DNA from: Ideonella alba
GTDB taxonomy: Bacteria; Pseudomonadota; Gammaproteobacteria; Burkholderiales; Burkholderiaceae_C
Length of the DNA stretch: 64,000 nt
NCBI RefSeq assembly: GCF_018069875.1
Contig: NZ_JAGQDF010000012.1
Coordinates: 62,001 to 126,000 of the forward strand
Direction of reading: 5' to 3'
The position numbers and the translations under genes were made by a program. The notes beneath the pieces were generated by a model, which searched no databases, was not told where the DNA came from, and saw nothing but the letters and a program-made list of their open reading frames with translations. Shown piece by piece: positions 29,226 to 39,547 of the stretch; positions within the stretch are counted from its first letter, which is position 1; every line of letters starts with the position of its first letter.

Positions 29226-31067
29226 ATGTGTGGCATCGTCGGCGCGGTCAGCACGCGCAACATCGTCCCCGTCCTCGTCCAGGGCCTGCAGCGGCTGGAG
29301 TACCGCGGCTATGACAGCTGCGGCGTGGCGGTGCACCAGGACGGCGAGCTGCGCCGCAGCCGCTCCACCGCCCGCGTGGCCGAGCTGCAGGCGCAGGTCG
29401 ACACCGACGGCGTGGCCAGCGGCACCGGCATCGCCCACACCCGGTGGGCCACCCACGGCGCGCCGGCGGTGCACAACGCCCACCCGCACTTCAGCAACGG
29501 GCGCATCGCGCTGGTCCACAACGGCATCATCGAGAACCACGACGAGCTGCGCGCCGAATTGCAGGCCAAGGGCTACGTTTTCGAGAGCCAGACCGACACC
29601 GAGGTCATCGCCCACCTGGTGCACCAGCTCTACGACGGCGACCTCTTCGAGGCCGTGCAGCAGGCCGTGGCGCGCCTGAAGGGCGCCTACGCGATCGCCG
29701 TGTTCAGCCGCGACGAGCCGCACCGCGTGGTGGGCGCGCGCGAGGGCTCGCCACTGATTCTGGGCGTGGGCACCGGCGCCGACGAGGGCGCCACCTACCT
29801 GGCGTCCGATGCGATGGCGCTGGCCGGCGTGACCGACCGCATCGTCTACCTGGAAGAGGGCGACGTGGTCGACCTGCAACTGGGCAAGCACTGGATCGTC
29901 ACGCGCCAGCCCGGCGGCGGCTTCAAGCCGGTGCAGCGCGAGGTCAAGACCGTGCAGGCCCACAGCGGCGCCGCCGAGCTGGGCCCCTACCGCCACTACA
30001 TGCAAAAGGAAATCTTCGAGCAGCCGCGCGCGATTGCCGACACGCTGGAGGGCGTGGAGGGCATCACACCCGAGCTGTTCGGCGACAGCGCCTTCCGCGT
30101 GTTCCAGGAGATCGACCGTGTGCTGATCCTGGCCTGCGGCACCAGCTACTACAGCGGCAGCACCGCCAAGTACTGGCTGGAGAGCATCGCCCGCATCCCC
30201 ACCAGCGTGGAGATCGCCAGCGAGTACCGCTACCGCGACAGCGTGCCCGACCCGCGCACCCTGGTGGTCACCATCAGCCAGAGCGGCGAGACCGCCGACA
30301 CCCTGGCCGCGCTGAAGCACGCGCGGTCACTGGGCATGCCGCACACCCTGACCATCTGCAACGTGGCCACCAGCGCCATGGTGCGCGAGTGCGAACTGGC
30401 CTACATCACCCGCGCCGGCGTGGAAGTGGGCGTGGCCAGCACCAAGGCCTTCACCACCCAGCTGGCCGGCCTGTTCCTGCTGACGCTGGCGCTGGCCCAG
30501 GTGCGCGGCACCATCACCCCTGCCCAGGAGGCCGAGCACCTCAAGGCCATGCGCCACCTGCCGGTGGCCCTGCAGGCCGTGCTGGCGCTGGAGCCCCAGG
30601 TGGTGGCCTGGGCCGAGGCCTTCGCCCGCAAGGAAAACGCGCTCTTCCTGGGCCGCGGCCTGCACTACCCGATCGCGCTGGAAGGCGCGCTCAAGCTCAA
30701 GGAAATCAGCTACATCCACGCCGAGGCCTACCCCGCGGGTGAGCTCAAGCACGGCCCGCTGGCCCTGGTCACCGCCGAGATGCCGGTGGTCACCGTGGCC
30801 CCGAACGACGCGCTGCTGGAAAAACTCAAGAGCAACCTGCAGGAAGTCCGCGCCCGCGGCGGCGAACTCTTCGTCTTCGCCGACAGCGACACCCGCATCG
30901 ACAGCGGCGAAGGCCTGCACGTCATCCGCATGCCCGAACATTACGGCGCGCTCAGCCCCATCCTGCATGTGGTGCCGCTGCAGTTGCTGGCGTATCACAC
31001 GGCGTGCGCGCGGGGGACGGATGTGGACAAGCCCAGGAACCTGGCCAAGTCGGTGACGGTGGAGTGA
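29226..31067 (+). CDS. glmS: Glutamine--fructose-6-phosphate aminotransferase
   Basis: GlmS makes glucosamine-6-phosphate from fructose-6-phosphate and glutamine, the first step to UDP-GlcNAc for peptidoglycan and lipid A. The 613-residue enzyme begins MCGIVGAV with Cys2 as the glutaminase nucleophile. The glutaminase domain (1-240) includes [11 protein letters not shown]-type and [11 protein letters not shown] motifs. Two SIS isomerase domains follow ([49 protein letters not shown]; and the C-terminal KSVTVE). Start and length are standard. No glmS ribozyme was seen in the leader. Confidence 0.98.
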   Translation: MCGIVGAVSTRNIVPVLVQGLQRLEYRGYDSCGVAVHQDGELRRSRSTARVAELQAQVDTDGVASGTGIAHTRWATHGAPAVHNAHPHFSNGRIALVHNGIIENHDELRAELQAKGYVFESQTDTEVIAHLVHQLYDGDLFEAVQQAVARLKGAYAIAVFSRDEPHRVVGAREGSPLILGVGTGADEGATYLASDAMALAGVTDRIVYLEEGDVVDLQLGKHWIVTRQPGGGFKPVQREVKTVQAHSGAAELGPYRHYMQKEIFEQPRAIADTLEGVEGITPELFGDSAFRVFQEIDRVLILACGTSYYSGSTAKYWLESIARIPTSVEIASEYRYRDSVPDPRTLVVTISQSGETADTLAALKHARSLGMPHTLTICNVATSAMVRECELAYITRAGVEVGVASTKAFTTQLAGLFLLTLALAQVRGTITPAQEAEHLKAMRHLPVALQAVLALEPQVVAWAEAFARKENALFLGRGLHYPIALEGALKLKEISYIHAEAYPAGELKHGPLALVTAEMPVVTVAPNDALLEKLKSNLQEVRARGGELFVFADSDTRIDSGEGLHVIRMPEHYGALSPILHVVPLQLLAYHTACARGTDVDKPRNLAKSVTVE

Positions 31068-31073
31068 CCGTGG

Positions 31074-31087
31074 CCGACTGCAGTCGG
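31074..31087 (+). terminator. Perfect palindrome after glmS
   Basis: CCGACTGCAGTCGG lies 7 bp past the glmS stop, without a T-run. Part of it (31079-31090) recurs inverted at 41946-41957, so it may belong to a dispersed intergenic element rather than be a true terminator. Confidence 0.35.
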
Positions 31088-31182
31088 TCGCCGGGTGTCT
31101 CTCGATCGGTGGCTATCGACCCTCAGCAGTCATTGCGCGTTTGTCGAAGTGGACATTCGAGCGAAGGCGATCGACGCCGAGG

Positions 31183-32220
31183 TCAGGTCATCCATCGCAT
31201 CAGCCCGAGGGTCAAGGCGGCGAGGAAGGCCGTTTCGCCGACCATCAGGATGACGGGCCGCAGACCCACGGTCGCGAGCTGCTTGAGCTCGGTCTTCATG
31301 CCGATGCCGGCGATCGCGGCGACGAGGAACCAGCGCGAGCACTCGCTGCCCAGGGACTGGATGGACGTGGGAACGAATCCAGTGCTGTTGACCGCCACGA
31401 TCAGCGCGAAGGCCAGCGCGAAGCCGGGCAGCAGCGGCGGACGCGGCCCCGCTTGCGCGCCGGGCTCGGCCGCAGCCAGGCGCACCCGGGTGACGGCCGA
31501 CGCCAGCATGATCACCGGCAGCAGCATCGCGACGCGCAGCAGCTTGACGAGCGTGGCGACGTCGCCGGCCTGGCTGGACACGCTGTAGCCCGCGCCGACC
31601 ACCTGCGCCACGTCGTGGATGGTCGCGCCGAGAAAGATGCCCGCGTGGCGAGCGTCCAGCCCAAGCGATCGCACCAGCATCGGGTAGGCCACCATCACCA
31701 GCGTGGACAGCGCCGAGACGCCGATCACGGTGAACAACGTCGCGCGTTCCTTCTGCGGATGCGCCGGCAAGGCCGCTGAGAGCGCCAGCGCGGCCGAGGC
31801 GCCGCAGATGGCGGTGGCCCCACCCGTGAGCAGACCGAACAGGCCCTGGAAGCCCATTGCGCGCGCGGCGAGCATCGACAGCCCGATGGTCAGCGCCACG
31901 CACAGCAGCACCATCGCCAACGGCCCCCAGCCCAGCGCCAGCACCTGCCCGGCCGTGATGCGCAGGCCCAGCAGGGCCACGCCCGCGCGCAGCAGGCCGC
32001 GCGAGCAGAACGCAATACCGGGGCCACACGGGCCTTCGGCAGCCAGGAAGTTCATCGCCAAGCCCAGCAGCAGCGCGAACAGCAGCACCGGCGCACCGTA
32101 GTGCTGCCCCAGAAAACCTGCCGCGGCGGCGACCACGGCGCACGCCATCGCGCCGGGGAACAGCGCGCGGAGCTGTGCAGGGCTCGCGGCCCGGGCGAGT
32201 GCGTTCAGCATGTCGATCAC
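31183..32220 (-). CDS. YeiH/UPF0324-family membrane exporter
   Basis: A 345-residue integral membrane protein with about ten hydrophobic spans. It belongs to the UPF0324/YeiH family, often annotated as putative sulfate exporters. The diagnostic segments are [20 protein letters not shown] and [20 protein letters not shown]. The start is GTG at 32220 or an in-frame ATG three codons later; either lies within 12 bp of the acyl-CoA ligase stop. It is the last gene of the leftward catabolic unit and might export an anionic end product (sulfite/sulfate or a sulfonate in known cases). Its exact substrate is unknown. Confidence 0.87.
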   Translation of the reverse strand: MIDMLNALARAASPAQLRALFPGAMACAVVAAAAGFLGQHYGAPVLLFALLLGLAMNFLAAEGPCGPGIAFCSRGLLRAGVALLGLRITAGQVLALGWGPLAMVLLCVALTIGLSMLAARAMGFQGLFGLLTGGATAICGASAALALSAALPAHPQKERATLFTVIGVSALSTLVMVAYPMLVRSLGLDARHAGIFLGATIHDVAQVVGAGYSVSSQAGDVATLVKLLRVAMLLPVIMLASAVTRVRLAAAEPGAQAGPRPPLLPGFALAFALIVAVNSTGFVPTSIQSLGSECSRWFLVAAIAGIGMKTELKQLATVGLRPVILMVGETAFLAALTLGLMRWMT

Positions 32221-32223
32221 AGC

Positions 32224-33852
32224 TCAGGCCGTTGGCAGACGGTGGTCCCTGAACATCTCGCGCAGCTTGTTCTTTTGCATCTTGCCGGTGGCCCCGAGCG
32301 GGATCGCATCGACGAAGACCACGTCGTCAGGCGTCCACCACCTGGCGATCTTGCCTTCGTAGAACTGCAGCAGGCCTTCGCGCGTGAGCTCGGCGCCGGC
32401 CTTGCGCATGACCACCAGCAGCGGGCGCTCGTCCCATTTCGGGTGGCGCGCGGCGATGCAGGCCGCCATCGCCACCGCGGGGTGGGCCATCGCGATGTTC
32501 TCGAGTTCGATTGAGCCGATCCACTCGCCGCCTGACTTGATGACGTCTTTGCTGCGGTCGGTGATTTGCATGAAGCCGTCCGCGTCGATGAGGGCGACGT
32601 CGCCCGTGGGGAACCAGCCTTCCCGCAGTGGGTCGCCGCCCTCGCCTTTGAAGTATTGCTGGATGACCCACGGGCCCCTGACCATCAACTCGCCCGAGGT
32701 CTTGCCGTCCCAGGCCAGTTCCTCGCCGTCCTCGCCGACGATCTTCATGTCGATGCCGAAGATGCCGCGGCCCTGCTTGGACTGGATCGCCATGCGCGCC
32801 TGCGCGTCCAGCCTCTCCTGGTGGCCTTTGAGCACGCCGACCGTGCCCAGCGGGCTCAGTTCCGTCATGCCCCAGGCATGCAGCACCGTCACGCCATAGG
32901 TCTCCTGGAAGGTCCGCATCATCGCCGGCGGGCAGGCCGAGCCGCCGATGACGGTGCGTGTCATGGAACCGAAGCGCAGCTGGTTCGCCTGGACGTGGGC
33001 CAGCAGCCCTTGCCACACGGTGGGCACGCCTGCCGAGACGGTCACCTGCTCGCTCTCGAACAGCTCGTACAGGCTCTTGCCGTCCAGGTGCGGCCCTGGA
33101 AAGACCAGCTTGGCGCCCACCATGCAGGCTGCGTACGGCAGGCCCCAGGCGTTGACGTGGAACATCGGCACCACCGGCAGGATCACGTCGCGCGACGACA
33201 GCCCGAGCGAGTCCGGCAGCGCCACCGCGTAGGTGTGCAGAACGGTGGAGCGGTGGCTGTAGAGCGCGCCTTTGGGGTTGCCCGTCGTGCCGCTCGTGTA
33301 GCACAGCGAACTGGCGCGGTTCTCGTCGAAGCGCGGCCAGTCGAAGCGGTCACTCGCGGCGTCCAGCAAGTCTTCGTAGCACAGCAAGTGGGCGATCGTG
33401 CTGCTTGCTGGCATGTGCGCGCGGTCGGTCATCAGCACGAACTGGCGCACCTGCGGCAGGTGCGGGGCGACAGCCTCGACCAGCGGCAGGAAGGTCAGGT
33501 CGAAGAACACCACGCGGTCTTCGGCATGGTTGGCGATCCAGGCCAACTGCTCGGCGTGCAGGCGCGGGTTGAGCGTGTGCAGCACGGCGCCCATGCCGCT
33601 GACGGCGTAGTACAGCTCCATGTGGCGGTGGCCGTTCCAGGCCAGCGTGCCCACGCGCTCGCCGTCGGCCACGCCGAGCGCCTTCAGCGCGTTGGCCATG
33701 CGGCGCGAGCGGGCCGCCAGCTCGCGGAAGGTCTGGCGGTGCAGGTCGCCCTCCACGCGGCGCGACACCACCTGCTGTTCGCCGTGGTGGCGCTCGGCGT
33801 GCACGAGCAGGGAAGAGATCAGCAGCGGCTGCTGCATCATTTGTCCGAGCAT
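32224..33852 (-). CDS. Acyl-CoA synthetase, medium/long-chain type (AlkK-like)
   Basis: A 542-residue AMP-forming ligase that activates a carboxylic acid with ATP and CoA. The P-loop-like motif is [28 protein letters not shown] is motif A5, [15 protein letters not shown] contains the adenylate-binding Asp, and the C-terminal lysine lies in [14 protein letters not shown]. Overall it resembles medium-chain fatty-acyl-CoA ligases. In this operon it may activate an acid from uptake or the acid released by the cleavage enzyme. Ligase, MFS, Bug and aconitase-X genes are all spaced under 110 bp in one direction. Confidence 0.9.
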   Translation of the reverse strand: MLGQMMQQPLLISSLLVHAERHHGEQQVVSRRVEGDLHRQTFRELAARSRRMANALKALGVADGERVGTLAWNGHRHMELYYAVSGMGAVLHTLNPRLHAEQLAWIANHAEDRVVFFDLTFLPLVEAVAPHLPQVRQFVLMTDRAHMPASSTIAHLLCYEDLLDAASDRFDWPRFDENRASSLCYTSGTTGNPKGALYSHRSTVLHTYAVALPDSLGLSSRDVILPVVPMFHVNAWGLPYAACMVGAKLVFPGPHLDGKSLYELFESEQVTVSAGVPTVWQGLLAHVQANQLRFGSMTRTVIGGSACPPAMMRTFQETYGVTVLHAWGMTELSPLGTVGVLKGHQERLDAQARMAIQSKQGRGIFGIDMKIVGEDGEELAWDGKTSGELMVRGPWVIQQYFKGEGGDPLREGWFPTGDVALIDADGFMQITDRSKDVIKSGGEWIGSIELENIAMAHPAVAMAACIAARHPKWDERPLLVVMRKAGAELTREGLLQFYEGKIARWWTPDDVVFVDAIPLGATGKMQKNKLREMFRDHRLPTA

Positions 33853-33895
33853 GGGATGGGGTCCTTGACGGAGGTTGGTAGGGCGGGGCGGGCGC

Positions 33896-35164
33896 TCAAT
33901 GGGCGGGGGCGACGGATGCCGGCGCGGCGTGCAACCGGGTCCCGCGAGCCGCCAGGCCGAAGAACAGGGCTGCAGAGATCGCCAGGACGTCAGTGGCCAG
34001 CAGCGACAGCGTCAGGCCGTTGGTCGCCCCGGCAGTGTTCATCCGGTCGCTCACCGCGCCGATGGCGAGGTTGCCGATGGCGATCGCGAACACGTTGATC
34101 AGCAGCATCGCGATGCCCGTGACCGTGGATCTCACGCGGTCCGGCGTCAGCCCCTGGATCAAGGCCATCGACGGGCCGTACGTGGCCAGCGGCAGGAAGA
34201 AGCCCGCACACATGCCCACGTAGAAGAGCAGGGAGCCCGGCGTGGCGAACCGGTAGGCCAGCATCAGCGGTCCGCACAGGACGATCAGCAGCATGGCGAA
34301 GCCGGCGTGGCCGCCCCTCATGTGCCGGGCCAAACGGTCGCTGAGCACGCCGCCGACACCCGCGCCCAGGATGCCGAAGACGATTTGCAGCCCGCCGATC
34401 TGGCGCGCGATCGCGGCGGCGTCGAAGCCGCGCTCGCGCACCAGCCAGAGCTGCGAGAACGACAAGCCCGCAAACGCCATGTGCACCAGCACGAAGCCGA
34501 CGATGGTGTGCACGACCGTCGGGTTGCCTCGCAGCGAGGCCAGTGCCGCATTGATCTGCGGCAGGAAGGCCACTCCGCGGCGGGTCTCGTCGACGTTGTC
34601 TCGGCGATCTTTCAGCGCAAGCATCGGCACGCCGATCATCACCCCGACGATGCCCAGCAGGTAGAAGGTGCTCCGCCATCCTTGGGCCGCACCGAGCGTG
34701 CCGGCGAGCAGGAAGCTCAGGCCGATACCCAGCGGGATGCCCATGAAGAAGACGCCCACCGCGGTGCCCGCGCGGCGGGCCAGGAACAGCTCCACGAGCA
34801 GCGACACCGCGGCCGGCACCAGCGCCGCCTCGCCGGAGGCGACGAGGAAGCGCGCGAGCACCATCTGCTCGAAGCTCTGTGCGGCACCCGAGGCCGCGGT
34901 GCAGGCGCTCCAGATCAGGATGCCCGCGGCCATGACCCGGGTGCGGCTGAAACGATCGGCCAGGCTGCCCATGAAGACGGCCATCAGGCCATAGCTCAGC
35001 ACCCAGACCGCCCCGGCCAGGAAGCCGTACTGCGCGTTGCTGAGCGCCAGGTCCCGCGTGATCTGCGGCGAGAAGCCGAGCAGCATGTTGCGGTCGATGT
35101 GGGCGATGACGTGGATGGCCAGCAGGGCGATCAGCACGCCGTTGGGCTTGTCTTTCCAGCGCAT
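33896..35164 (-). CDS. MFS transporter
   Basis: A 422-residue major-facilitator carrier with 12 predicted membrane helices. The loop after helix 2 carries the MFS signature as GSLADRFSRTRVMAAG, and a second copy-like motif, LSDRLARHMRGGHAG, follows the cytoplasmic middle loop. It resembles carriers of organic anions. Placed between the Bug receptor gene and the acyl-CoA ligase, it is the likely importer for the compound degraded by this cluster. Start is the ATG at 35164 (MRWKDKP), which has GGAGTCC upstream. Substrate not predictable. Confidence 0.88.
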   Translation of the reverse strand: MRWKDKPNGVLIALLAIHVIAHIDRNMLLGFSPQITRDLALSNAQYGFLAGAVWVLSYGLMAVFMGSLADRFSRTRVMAAGILIWSACTAASGAAQSFEQMVLARFLVASGEAALVPAAVSLLVELFLARRAGTAVGVFFMGIPLGIGLSFLLAGTLGAAQGWRSTFYLLGIVGVMIGVPMLALKDRRDNVDETRRGVAFLPQINAALASLRGNPTVVHTIVGFVLVHMAFAGLSFSQLWLVRERGFDAAAIARQIGGLQIVFGILGAGVGGVLSDRLARHMRGGHAGFAMLLIVLCGPLMLAYRFATPGSLLFYVGMCAGFFLPLATYGPSMALIQGLTPDRVRSTVTGIAMLLINVFAIAIGNLAIGAVSDRMNTAGATNGLTLSLLATDVLAISAALFFGLAARGTRLHAAPASVAPAH

Positions 35165-35271
35165 GACGGACTCCTGGGGTCGTGGGGCGGTGCCGGGCGG
35201 CATCGCATGGTGCGCTGCCGCCCGTCGGTGTCTGAACGGGGACGGTGAAGGGGCCTGGCGGCCCGCCCTCG

Positions 35272-36279
35272 TCAGTCGGGCTTGAAGCCGATGGCCTTCA
35301 ACATCGCGGCCTGGCGGTCCGACGCGGCGCGCAGCGAGGCGACCAGCTCATCAGGCGTGGCGCCGGATCCCAGGCCCCAGCCCATCGTCGAGACGAAGGT
35401 CTCGCGCACCTTGGGATCCTGCAGGATCTTGAGGGTCTCGTCGCGCATCCTCTGCTGGATGTTGGCAGGCACGCCGGCGGCGGCCCACAAGCCAGCCCAT
35501 GCCGTCTCGGTGAGTTCCTTGTAGCCCAGCTCCGCGAACGTGGGCACGTCGGGGAACGACACCAGGCGCTGCGGCGCCGTGGTGGCCAGCACCTTCAGCT
35601 TGCCCGCCTTCGCGAACGGCTGCACGTTGCTCGACGCGTCGAACATGGCTTGCACCTGCCCGCCCATCAGGTCCTGCAGCGCAGGCGGCGAGCCCTTGTA
35701 TGGCACGTGCAACATGTCCAGACCGGCCAATTTGTTGAGCTCCAGGCCCAGCGTGTGCGACACCGTGCCCGCGCTGTAGGACGCGAAGTTGACCTTGCCC
35801 TTGTTCGCCTTGGCATAGGCAATGAAGCCTGCCAGATCGTTACCGGGCACCTGCAGATGCGTGGTCAGGACCAGACCGTAGGTGGCGAGCTGGACCAGCG
35901 GACGGAAGCTGGTCATCGGGTCGAACGGCATCTTCACCGCATGCGGGATCTCGGACGCGAACCCGTTGATCATGACCATGAAGGTCGAGCCGTCGCGCGG
36001 CGACTTGAGCACCTCGGCGGCCCCGATGATGCCCGCGGCGCCGGGCCTGTTCTCGACGATGACCTGTTGGCCCAGCGCCGGCGACAGGCGCTCGGACAGG
36101 ATGCGCGCTACCTGGTCCAGGCCGCTGCCGGCCGGCGACGGGACGATCAGGCGGATGGTCTTTTCGGGCCAGGTCTGAGCGGCGGCGGCTGGCGCGAGGA
36201 GGCCCAGCGTCGAGCCGATCGCGGTGGCGAAAGCCGCGCGGTGGAACATGCGACGGCCGAGGTGATGGAACTGCTTCAT
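35272..36279 (-). CDS. Bug/TctC-family periplasmic solute receptor (orphan)
   Basis: A 335-residue periplasmic binding protein of the Bug (TctC) family, which is greatly expanded in Burkholderiales and binds carboxylates and related small molecules. The signal peptide ends near AAAAQTWP (residue 35). Hallmarks are IRLIVPSPAGSGLDQVARI, VENRPGAAGIIGAAEVL and MLHVPYKGSPPALQDLMGG. No tctA or tctB membrane genes accompany it, so it must pair with a distant TTT permease or act as a chemosensor. Its place directly after the aconitase-X genes suggests that it recognises the pathway substrate. Confidence 0.93.
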   Translation of the reverse strand: MKQFHHLGRRMFHRAAFATAIGSTLGLLAPAAAAQTWPEKTIRLIVPSPAGSGLDQVARILSERLSPALGQQVIVENRPGAAGIIGAAEVLKSPRDGSTFMVMINGFASEIPHAVKMPFDPMTSFRPLVQLATYGLVLTTHLQVPGNDLAGFIAYAKANKGKVNFASYSAGTVSHTLGLELNKLAGLDMLHVPYKGSPPALQDLMGGQVQAMFDASSNVQPFAKAGKLKVLATTAPQRLVSFPDVPTFAELGYKELTETAWAGLWAAAGVPANIQQRMRDETLKILQDPKVRETFVSTMGWGLGSGATPDELVASLRAASDRQAAMLKAIGFKPD

Positions 36280-36363
36280 GGTCTTGTCTCCTTGATGGCG
36301 GGGGGCCTGCGACCCGGACCGTTGCCGGGCCGTCGAGGCCGTTCCTCTGTCCTTGTCTACGTC

Positions 36364-37704
36364 CTATCGAGCCCAGCGCGATGGTGTGTAGCGGCCCGTC
36401 ACAGCAGCGTTGATCAGCTCGGGAAGGCTCGCGAAGATCAGGCTGTGGCCGAGGCCTCCGAAGATCTTGATCTGCTTGAAGCTGCTTGTGGCCACGGTGA
36501 AGTTGCTGCCCCAGTCCTTGCTGAGCATGTTCATGCCGGCGCAGGTCTGGTGATAAATCTTGCCGCCTGCGTCCTCGATGATCTTGGCTTCGCCGTAGTG
36601 CTTGGCCATGTTGTACGACGGCGTGTCGGTCTGCGCCCACATCATCACGTCGGGGTGAACCTTTTTGCCCTCGATCGCACGCGCGATCATCCGGATTTCC
36701 TCGTAGGTCAGGTGCGGGCAGCCCATGTGCACGATGTCGACCTTGTCGGTCTTGGCGGTGCGCAGGTGCTCGTAGACCGCACGGACGTCGGCCAGCGTGA
36801 TGGGGATGCGCTCGACATTGGCCGGCACCGCACCGCCGAAGGCCTGCTCCAGCGTGTCGGATCCCGGCGTGATGCCGATGAGGTGGAGCATGGGGTCGTT
36901 CATGCCGGGCGACGCGCAGGCCGTCAGGGCCTTGGCTGCGGAGGTCGTGAGCCGGTCCGGCATGTTGGTCACAGCCGGGATGCCGCGGTTGTTGACCTTC
37001 ATCGCGATGGCACCGCCGAGCGCCGCCCAGTCGGCCGGGTCGTCCACGATGTGTTGCTTGATCTCGTCGGCCAGATCGAAGATCACCTTCGGGCGCCGGT
37101 TCTCTTCCAGCAGCATGCCGTATTTCGGCAGCACGCCGGCATAGGCGGCGTACATGCCGGTGACCGCGTTCTCGCGGTTGGTCTTCACGCCCATGATGGT
37201 GTTCAGGTAGGCGGCGCAGCTCGATTCGCACGAGGCCGCGTATTCGCCGCGCTTCGGGCTAACGGTGTTGAACTGCGGCGTGCACGAGTGCGTGGGCACC
37301 CAGCCCGCGTCCTTCATCGCCTCGTAGCCGCGCACCGACGCTTCGTGCACGATCTTCGGCAGCTTGTAGTACTTGTTGTTCCAAGGCGTGCCGGGTTCGT
37401 CGAAACGGTCGAGCTGGTGCAGGAACGGGTCGGTCGAGCACGTCACGCGCGGGTCGTCGGTCACCTTGGCGCCCATCTCGAACAGCGGCTCGAGCTGCAG
37501 GCCCTGGCCCCACTCGAACTGCTGGTACTCCGGCGTGTCGCGCGGCAGGTCTTTGACGCAGCCGATGTAGTGCACGAAGGTCAGCGGCACCATCTCCTCG
37601 GCGCCCACCGCACGGCCGAAGTCGACCAGCTTCTCCATCGCGAAGCGCTTGCCCTTGCCGTGCTTGCCTTCGAGCATTTCCTGTTCGTAGGTATTGAGTC
37701 TCAT
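36364..37704 (-). CDS. Aconitase X, large catalytic subunit (DUF521)
   Basis: A 446-residue protein of the aconitase-X catalytic family. Characterised relatives dehydrate cis-3-hydroxy-L-proline or mevalonate 5-phosphate and use an Fe-S cluster. The matching core is THSCTPQFNTVSPKRGEYAA, followed by SSCAAYLNTIMGVKTNRE, which corresponds to the family's C-P-Y...P-x-x-G-E...E-S-S-A...N-S...G-A-R-T-N-R-E. Several Cys residues (positions near 51, 91 and 147-170) are available as cluster ligands. It begins 17 bp after the small subunit, the usual two-gene form. The true substrate here is unknown but should be a hydroxy-carboxylate. Confidence 0.9.
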   Translation of the reverse strand: MRLNTYEQEMLEGKHGKGKRFAMEKLVDFGRAVGAEEMVPLTFVHYIGCVKDLPRDTPEYQQFEWGQGLQLEPLFEMGAKVTDDPRVTCSTDPFLHQLDRFDEPGTPWNNKYYKLPKIVHEASVRGYEAMKDAGWVPTHSCTPQFNTVSPKRGEYAASCESSCAAYLNTIMGVKTNRENAVTGMYAAYAGVLPKYGMLLEENRRPKVIFDLADEIKQHIVDDPADWAALGGAIAMKVNNRGIPAVTNMPDRLTTSAAKALTACASPGMNDPMLHLIGITPGSDTLEQAFGGAVPANVERIPITLADVRAVYEHLRTAKTDKVDIVHMGCPHLTYEEIRMIARAIEGKKVHPDVMMWAQTDTPSYNMAKHYGEAKIIEDAGGKIYHQTCAGMNMLSKDWGSNFTVATSSFKQIKIFGGLGHSLIFASLPELINAAVTGRYTPSRWAR

Positions 37705-37721
37705 GATCGTCTCCTTGAGGT

Positions 37722-38168
37722 TCAGGCGTTCGCCGCGCGATGACGCGTGACGGTCACGGTGGCGGGCTTGCCGACTTCGTCGGCGACGATCTCGACCCAG
37801 TCGCCGGACTGGATGACTTCCAGCGGATCCGCATTCAGGCCGTCGATGGCGGGGATGTCGCTGGCGATGGCACCTGCGATGTCGATGTAGTGCACGTCGC
37901 GGCAGATCAGCGCCTTTGGTCCGGTGTGCGCTTCCTTGACCTTGAACAGCAGGCCGAACGATCCCGAGGTCGACCCGGTCACCGTCGGGTAGACGACGAT
38001 CTTGTCCTTGACGCTCTGGCCGTTGAGCTTGTTGCCGAAGGCGCGGATCGTGCCGTCGTTGACAACGGAGCAAGGCGCCCAGCTGAGGTTCATGTCGCAG
38101 ACCAGGGCTTCGCCCGCGGTCCGGCCCTTGGAACGGGCAGTTCCGGTGTACGTGTGTTTCTGTTCCAT
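37722..38168 (-). CDS. Aconitase X, small swivelling-domain subunit (DUF126)
   Basis: A 148-residue protein matching the DUF126 swivelling domain that pairs with the DUF521 subunit. Conserved parts are GEALVCDMNLSWAPCSVVNDG, in the family pattern of an active-site loop (shown here without further context), VVYPTVTGSTSGSFGLLFKV and a late ALICRDVHYIDIAGAIASDI. The Ser/Thr-Gly-Ser loop is the expected cofactor or substrate site. It is the first gene of the leftward operon, with a strong AGGAGA ribosome site, and starts 170 bp from the divergent AraC-type gene. Confidence 0.9.
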   Translation of the reverse strand: MEQKHTYTGTARSKGRTAGEALVCDMNLSWAPCSVVNDGTIRAFGNKLNGQSVKDKIVVYPTVTGSTSGSFGLLFKVKEAHTGPKALICRDVHYIDIAGAIASDIPAIDGLNADPLEVIQSGDWVEIVADEVGKPATVTVTRHRAANA

Positions 38169-38308
38169 CGTCTCGTCTCCTTGTCGCGAGTCGTCGGTGC
38201 TGGGGCGGCCGGCGCGTGCTGGCCCTTGCGGTCGGCGGGCCGCTCGAAGCGGCAACCACCGAAGGCCGCATTGAAGACGCTGGGAGCTCCGTTCACATGT
38301 AGGATTGC

Positions 38309-38336
38309 GACAAGTAGTTGAAAAACAGTGACAACT
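38309..38336 (+). promoter_or_regulatory. Candidate AraC-family binding site
   Basis: GACAAGT (38309) and GACAACT (38330) form a direct repeat with 21-bp spacing, two helical turns, which is the spacing seen at araI half-sites. It lies in the divergent promoter region and ends just before the regulator's ATG, so autorepression is plausible. Confidence 0.45.
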
Positions 38337-38337
38337 G

Positions 38338-39333
38338 ATGACCCAACTAACCCGCAGTGCCGGCTTGTCCGGGTTCTCGGATCTGGTCAGCGGCTACGGG
38401 CTGGACCCGGTTGAACTGGCAGCGCAGGCGCGCCTGCCCGCCCAGGCACTGACGCAGCCGGACCTGCTCGTGGCGGCCAGCAGCGTGGCCACCTTGCTGG
38501 ATCTCGCCGCGGCCCGCACCGGCGTCGAGGACTTCGGCCTGCGACTGGCCGACAAGCGGCGCATGTCCAACATGGGCCCGATGGCGCTGCTCGCGGGCAT
38601 GCAGCCGTCCTTGCGCCAGATGCTGGCCGTGGTCTGTCACTACCAGTCGCTGAACATCGGCCCGTTGTCGCTCTTGGTTGAGGAAGAGGGCGACGTCGCC
38701 GTCCTCCGCGGCAACATCGACCTCGCGGACCGCGTGGGCTCGCGGCAGGTCAGCGAGCTCATCTTCGGCGGTCTGTGCCGCTACATCCAGGCCGTGATGC
38801 AGACGGGCTGGCGGCCGCGTTCGGTGATGTTCCGCCACCTGCCGCCGCGAGGCCCGACCATGCATCGCGACCTGTTCCGCTGCTCTCCTGCCTTCCGGGC
38901 AGACTTCGATGGCCTCGTGCTGGCGCGTTCCGACCTGGACGTGGCCTTCGACGCGCCCGACCCCGTGCTGCTGAGCTACCTGCAGGACCACATCGACCAG
39001 TTGATCCGCGGTCGGGCACGCTCGATCAGCGAGGAAGTCGGTGAAGTCATCGTGGCTTTGCTGCCCACCGGACAGTGCAACGCCGACGCGGTAGCGGCGC
39101 ATCTGGGCATGACGCGGCGCACGCTTCATCGGCGCCTGGCCGACGCGTCGACGAGCTTCCGCCAGTTGATGGAGGACAAGCGCCTGATCCTCGTCACGAC
39201 CTACCTCGGTGGCCATCGCAAGCACAGTGAGATCGCTGAACTCGTCGGACTGAATTCGGCCAGCGGGCTGTCCCACTGGATGCGTCGGCACTCGGTGACG
39301 CCGCCGCCGCGCACCCGCCGCCGTTTGCGTTGA
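38338..39333 (+). CDS. AraC-family transcription regulator
   Basis: A 331-residue regulator with an N-terminal 'arabinose-binding-like' domain of the OruR/ArgR type (about 15-190) and a C-terminal AraC DNA-binding domain (about 225-331). The first helix-turn-helix reads VAAHLGMTRRTLHRRLADAS, and the second sits around HSEIAELVGLNSASGLSHWM. It lies between the leftward aconitase-X operon and the rightward cleavage-enzyme operon, so it is the natural activator of both. The effector is probably the pathway substrate. The start is the ATG at 38338, right after the candidate binding repeat. Confidence 0.92.
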   Translation: MTQLTRSAGLSGFSDLVSGYGLDPVELAAQARLPAQALTQPDLLVAASSVATLLDLAAARTGVEDFGLRLADKRRMSNMGPMALLAGMQPSLRQMLAVVCHYQSLNIGPLSLLVEEEGDVAVLRGNIDLADRVGSRQVSELIFGGLCRYIQAVMQTGWRPRSVMFRHLPPRGPTMHRDLFRCSPAFRADFDGLVLARSDLDVAFDAPDPVLLSYLQDHIDQLIRGRARSISEEVGEVIVALLPTGQCNADAVAAHLGMTRRTLHRRLADASTSFRQLMEDKRLILVTTYLGGHRKHSEIAELVGLNSASGLSHWMRRHSVTPPPRTRRRLR

Positions 39334-39547
39334 CGTCGAGTCATCTGAGGAGATCGGGATATCCCGAGTGTGTCCCGAAAATGCACTCGCATGTCCCGGG
39401 TTTGCATCTCCTGGAACGCGAGCGCCGAAGAATCTCCCCTGCCGATCGGACATGCGGCGCACGCATCGGCACCGCGGCGGACCCTGCCCAACGACGCAGG
39501 GCCCGCCCGCAGGTTTCCGGCACCCGCTCACCCCAAGGACAACCGCC

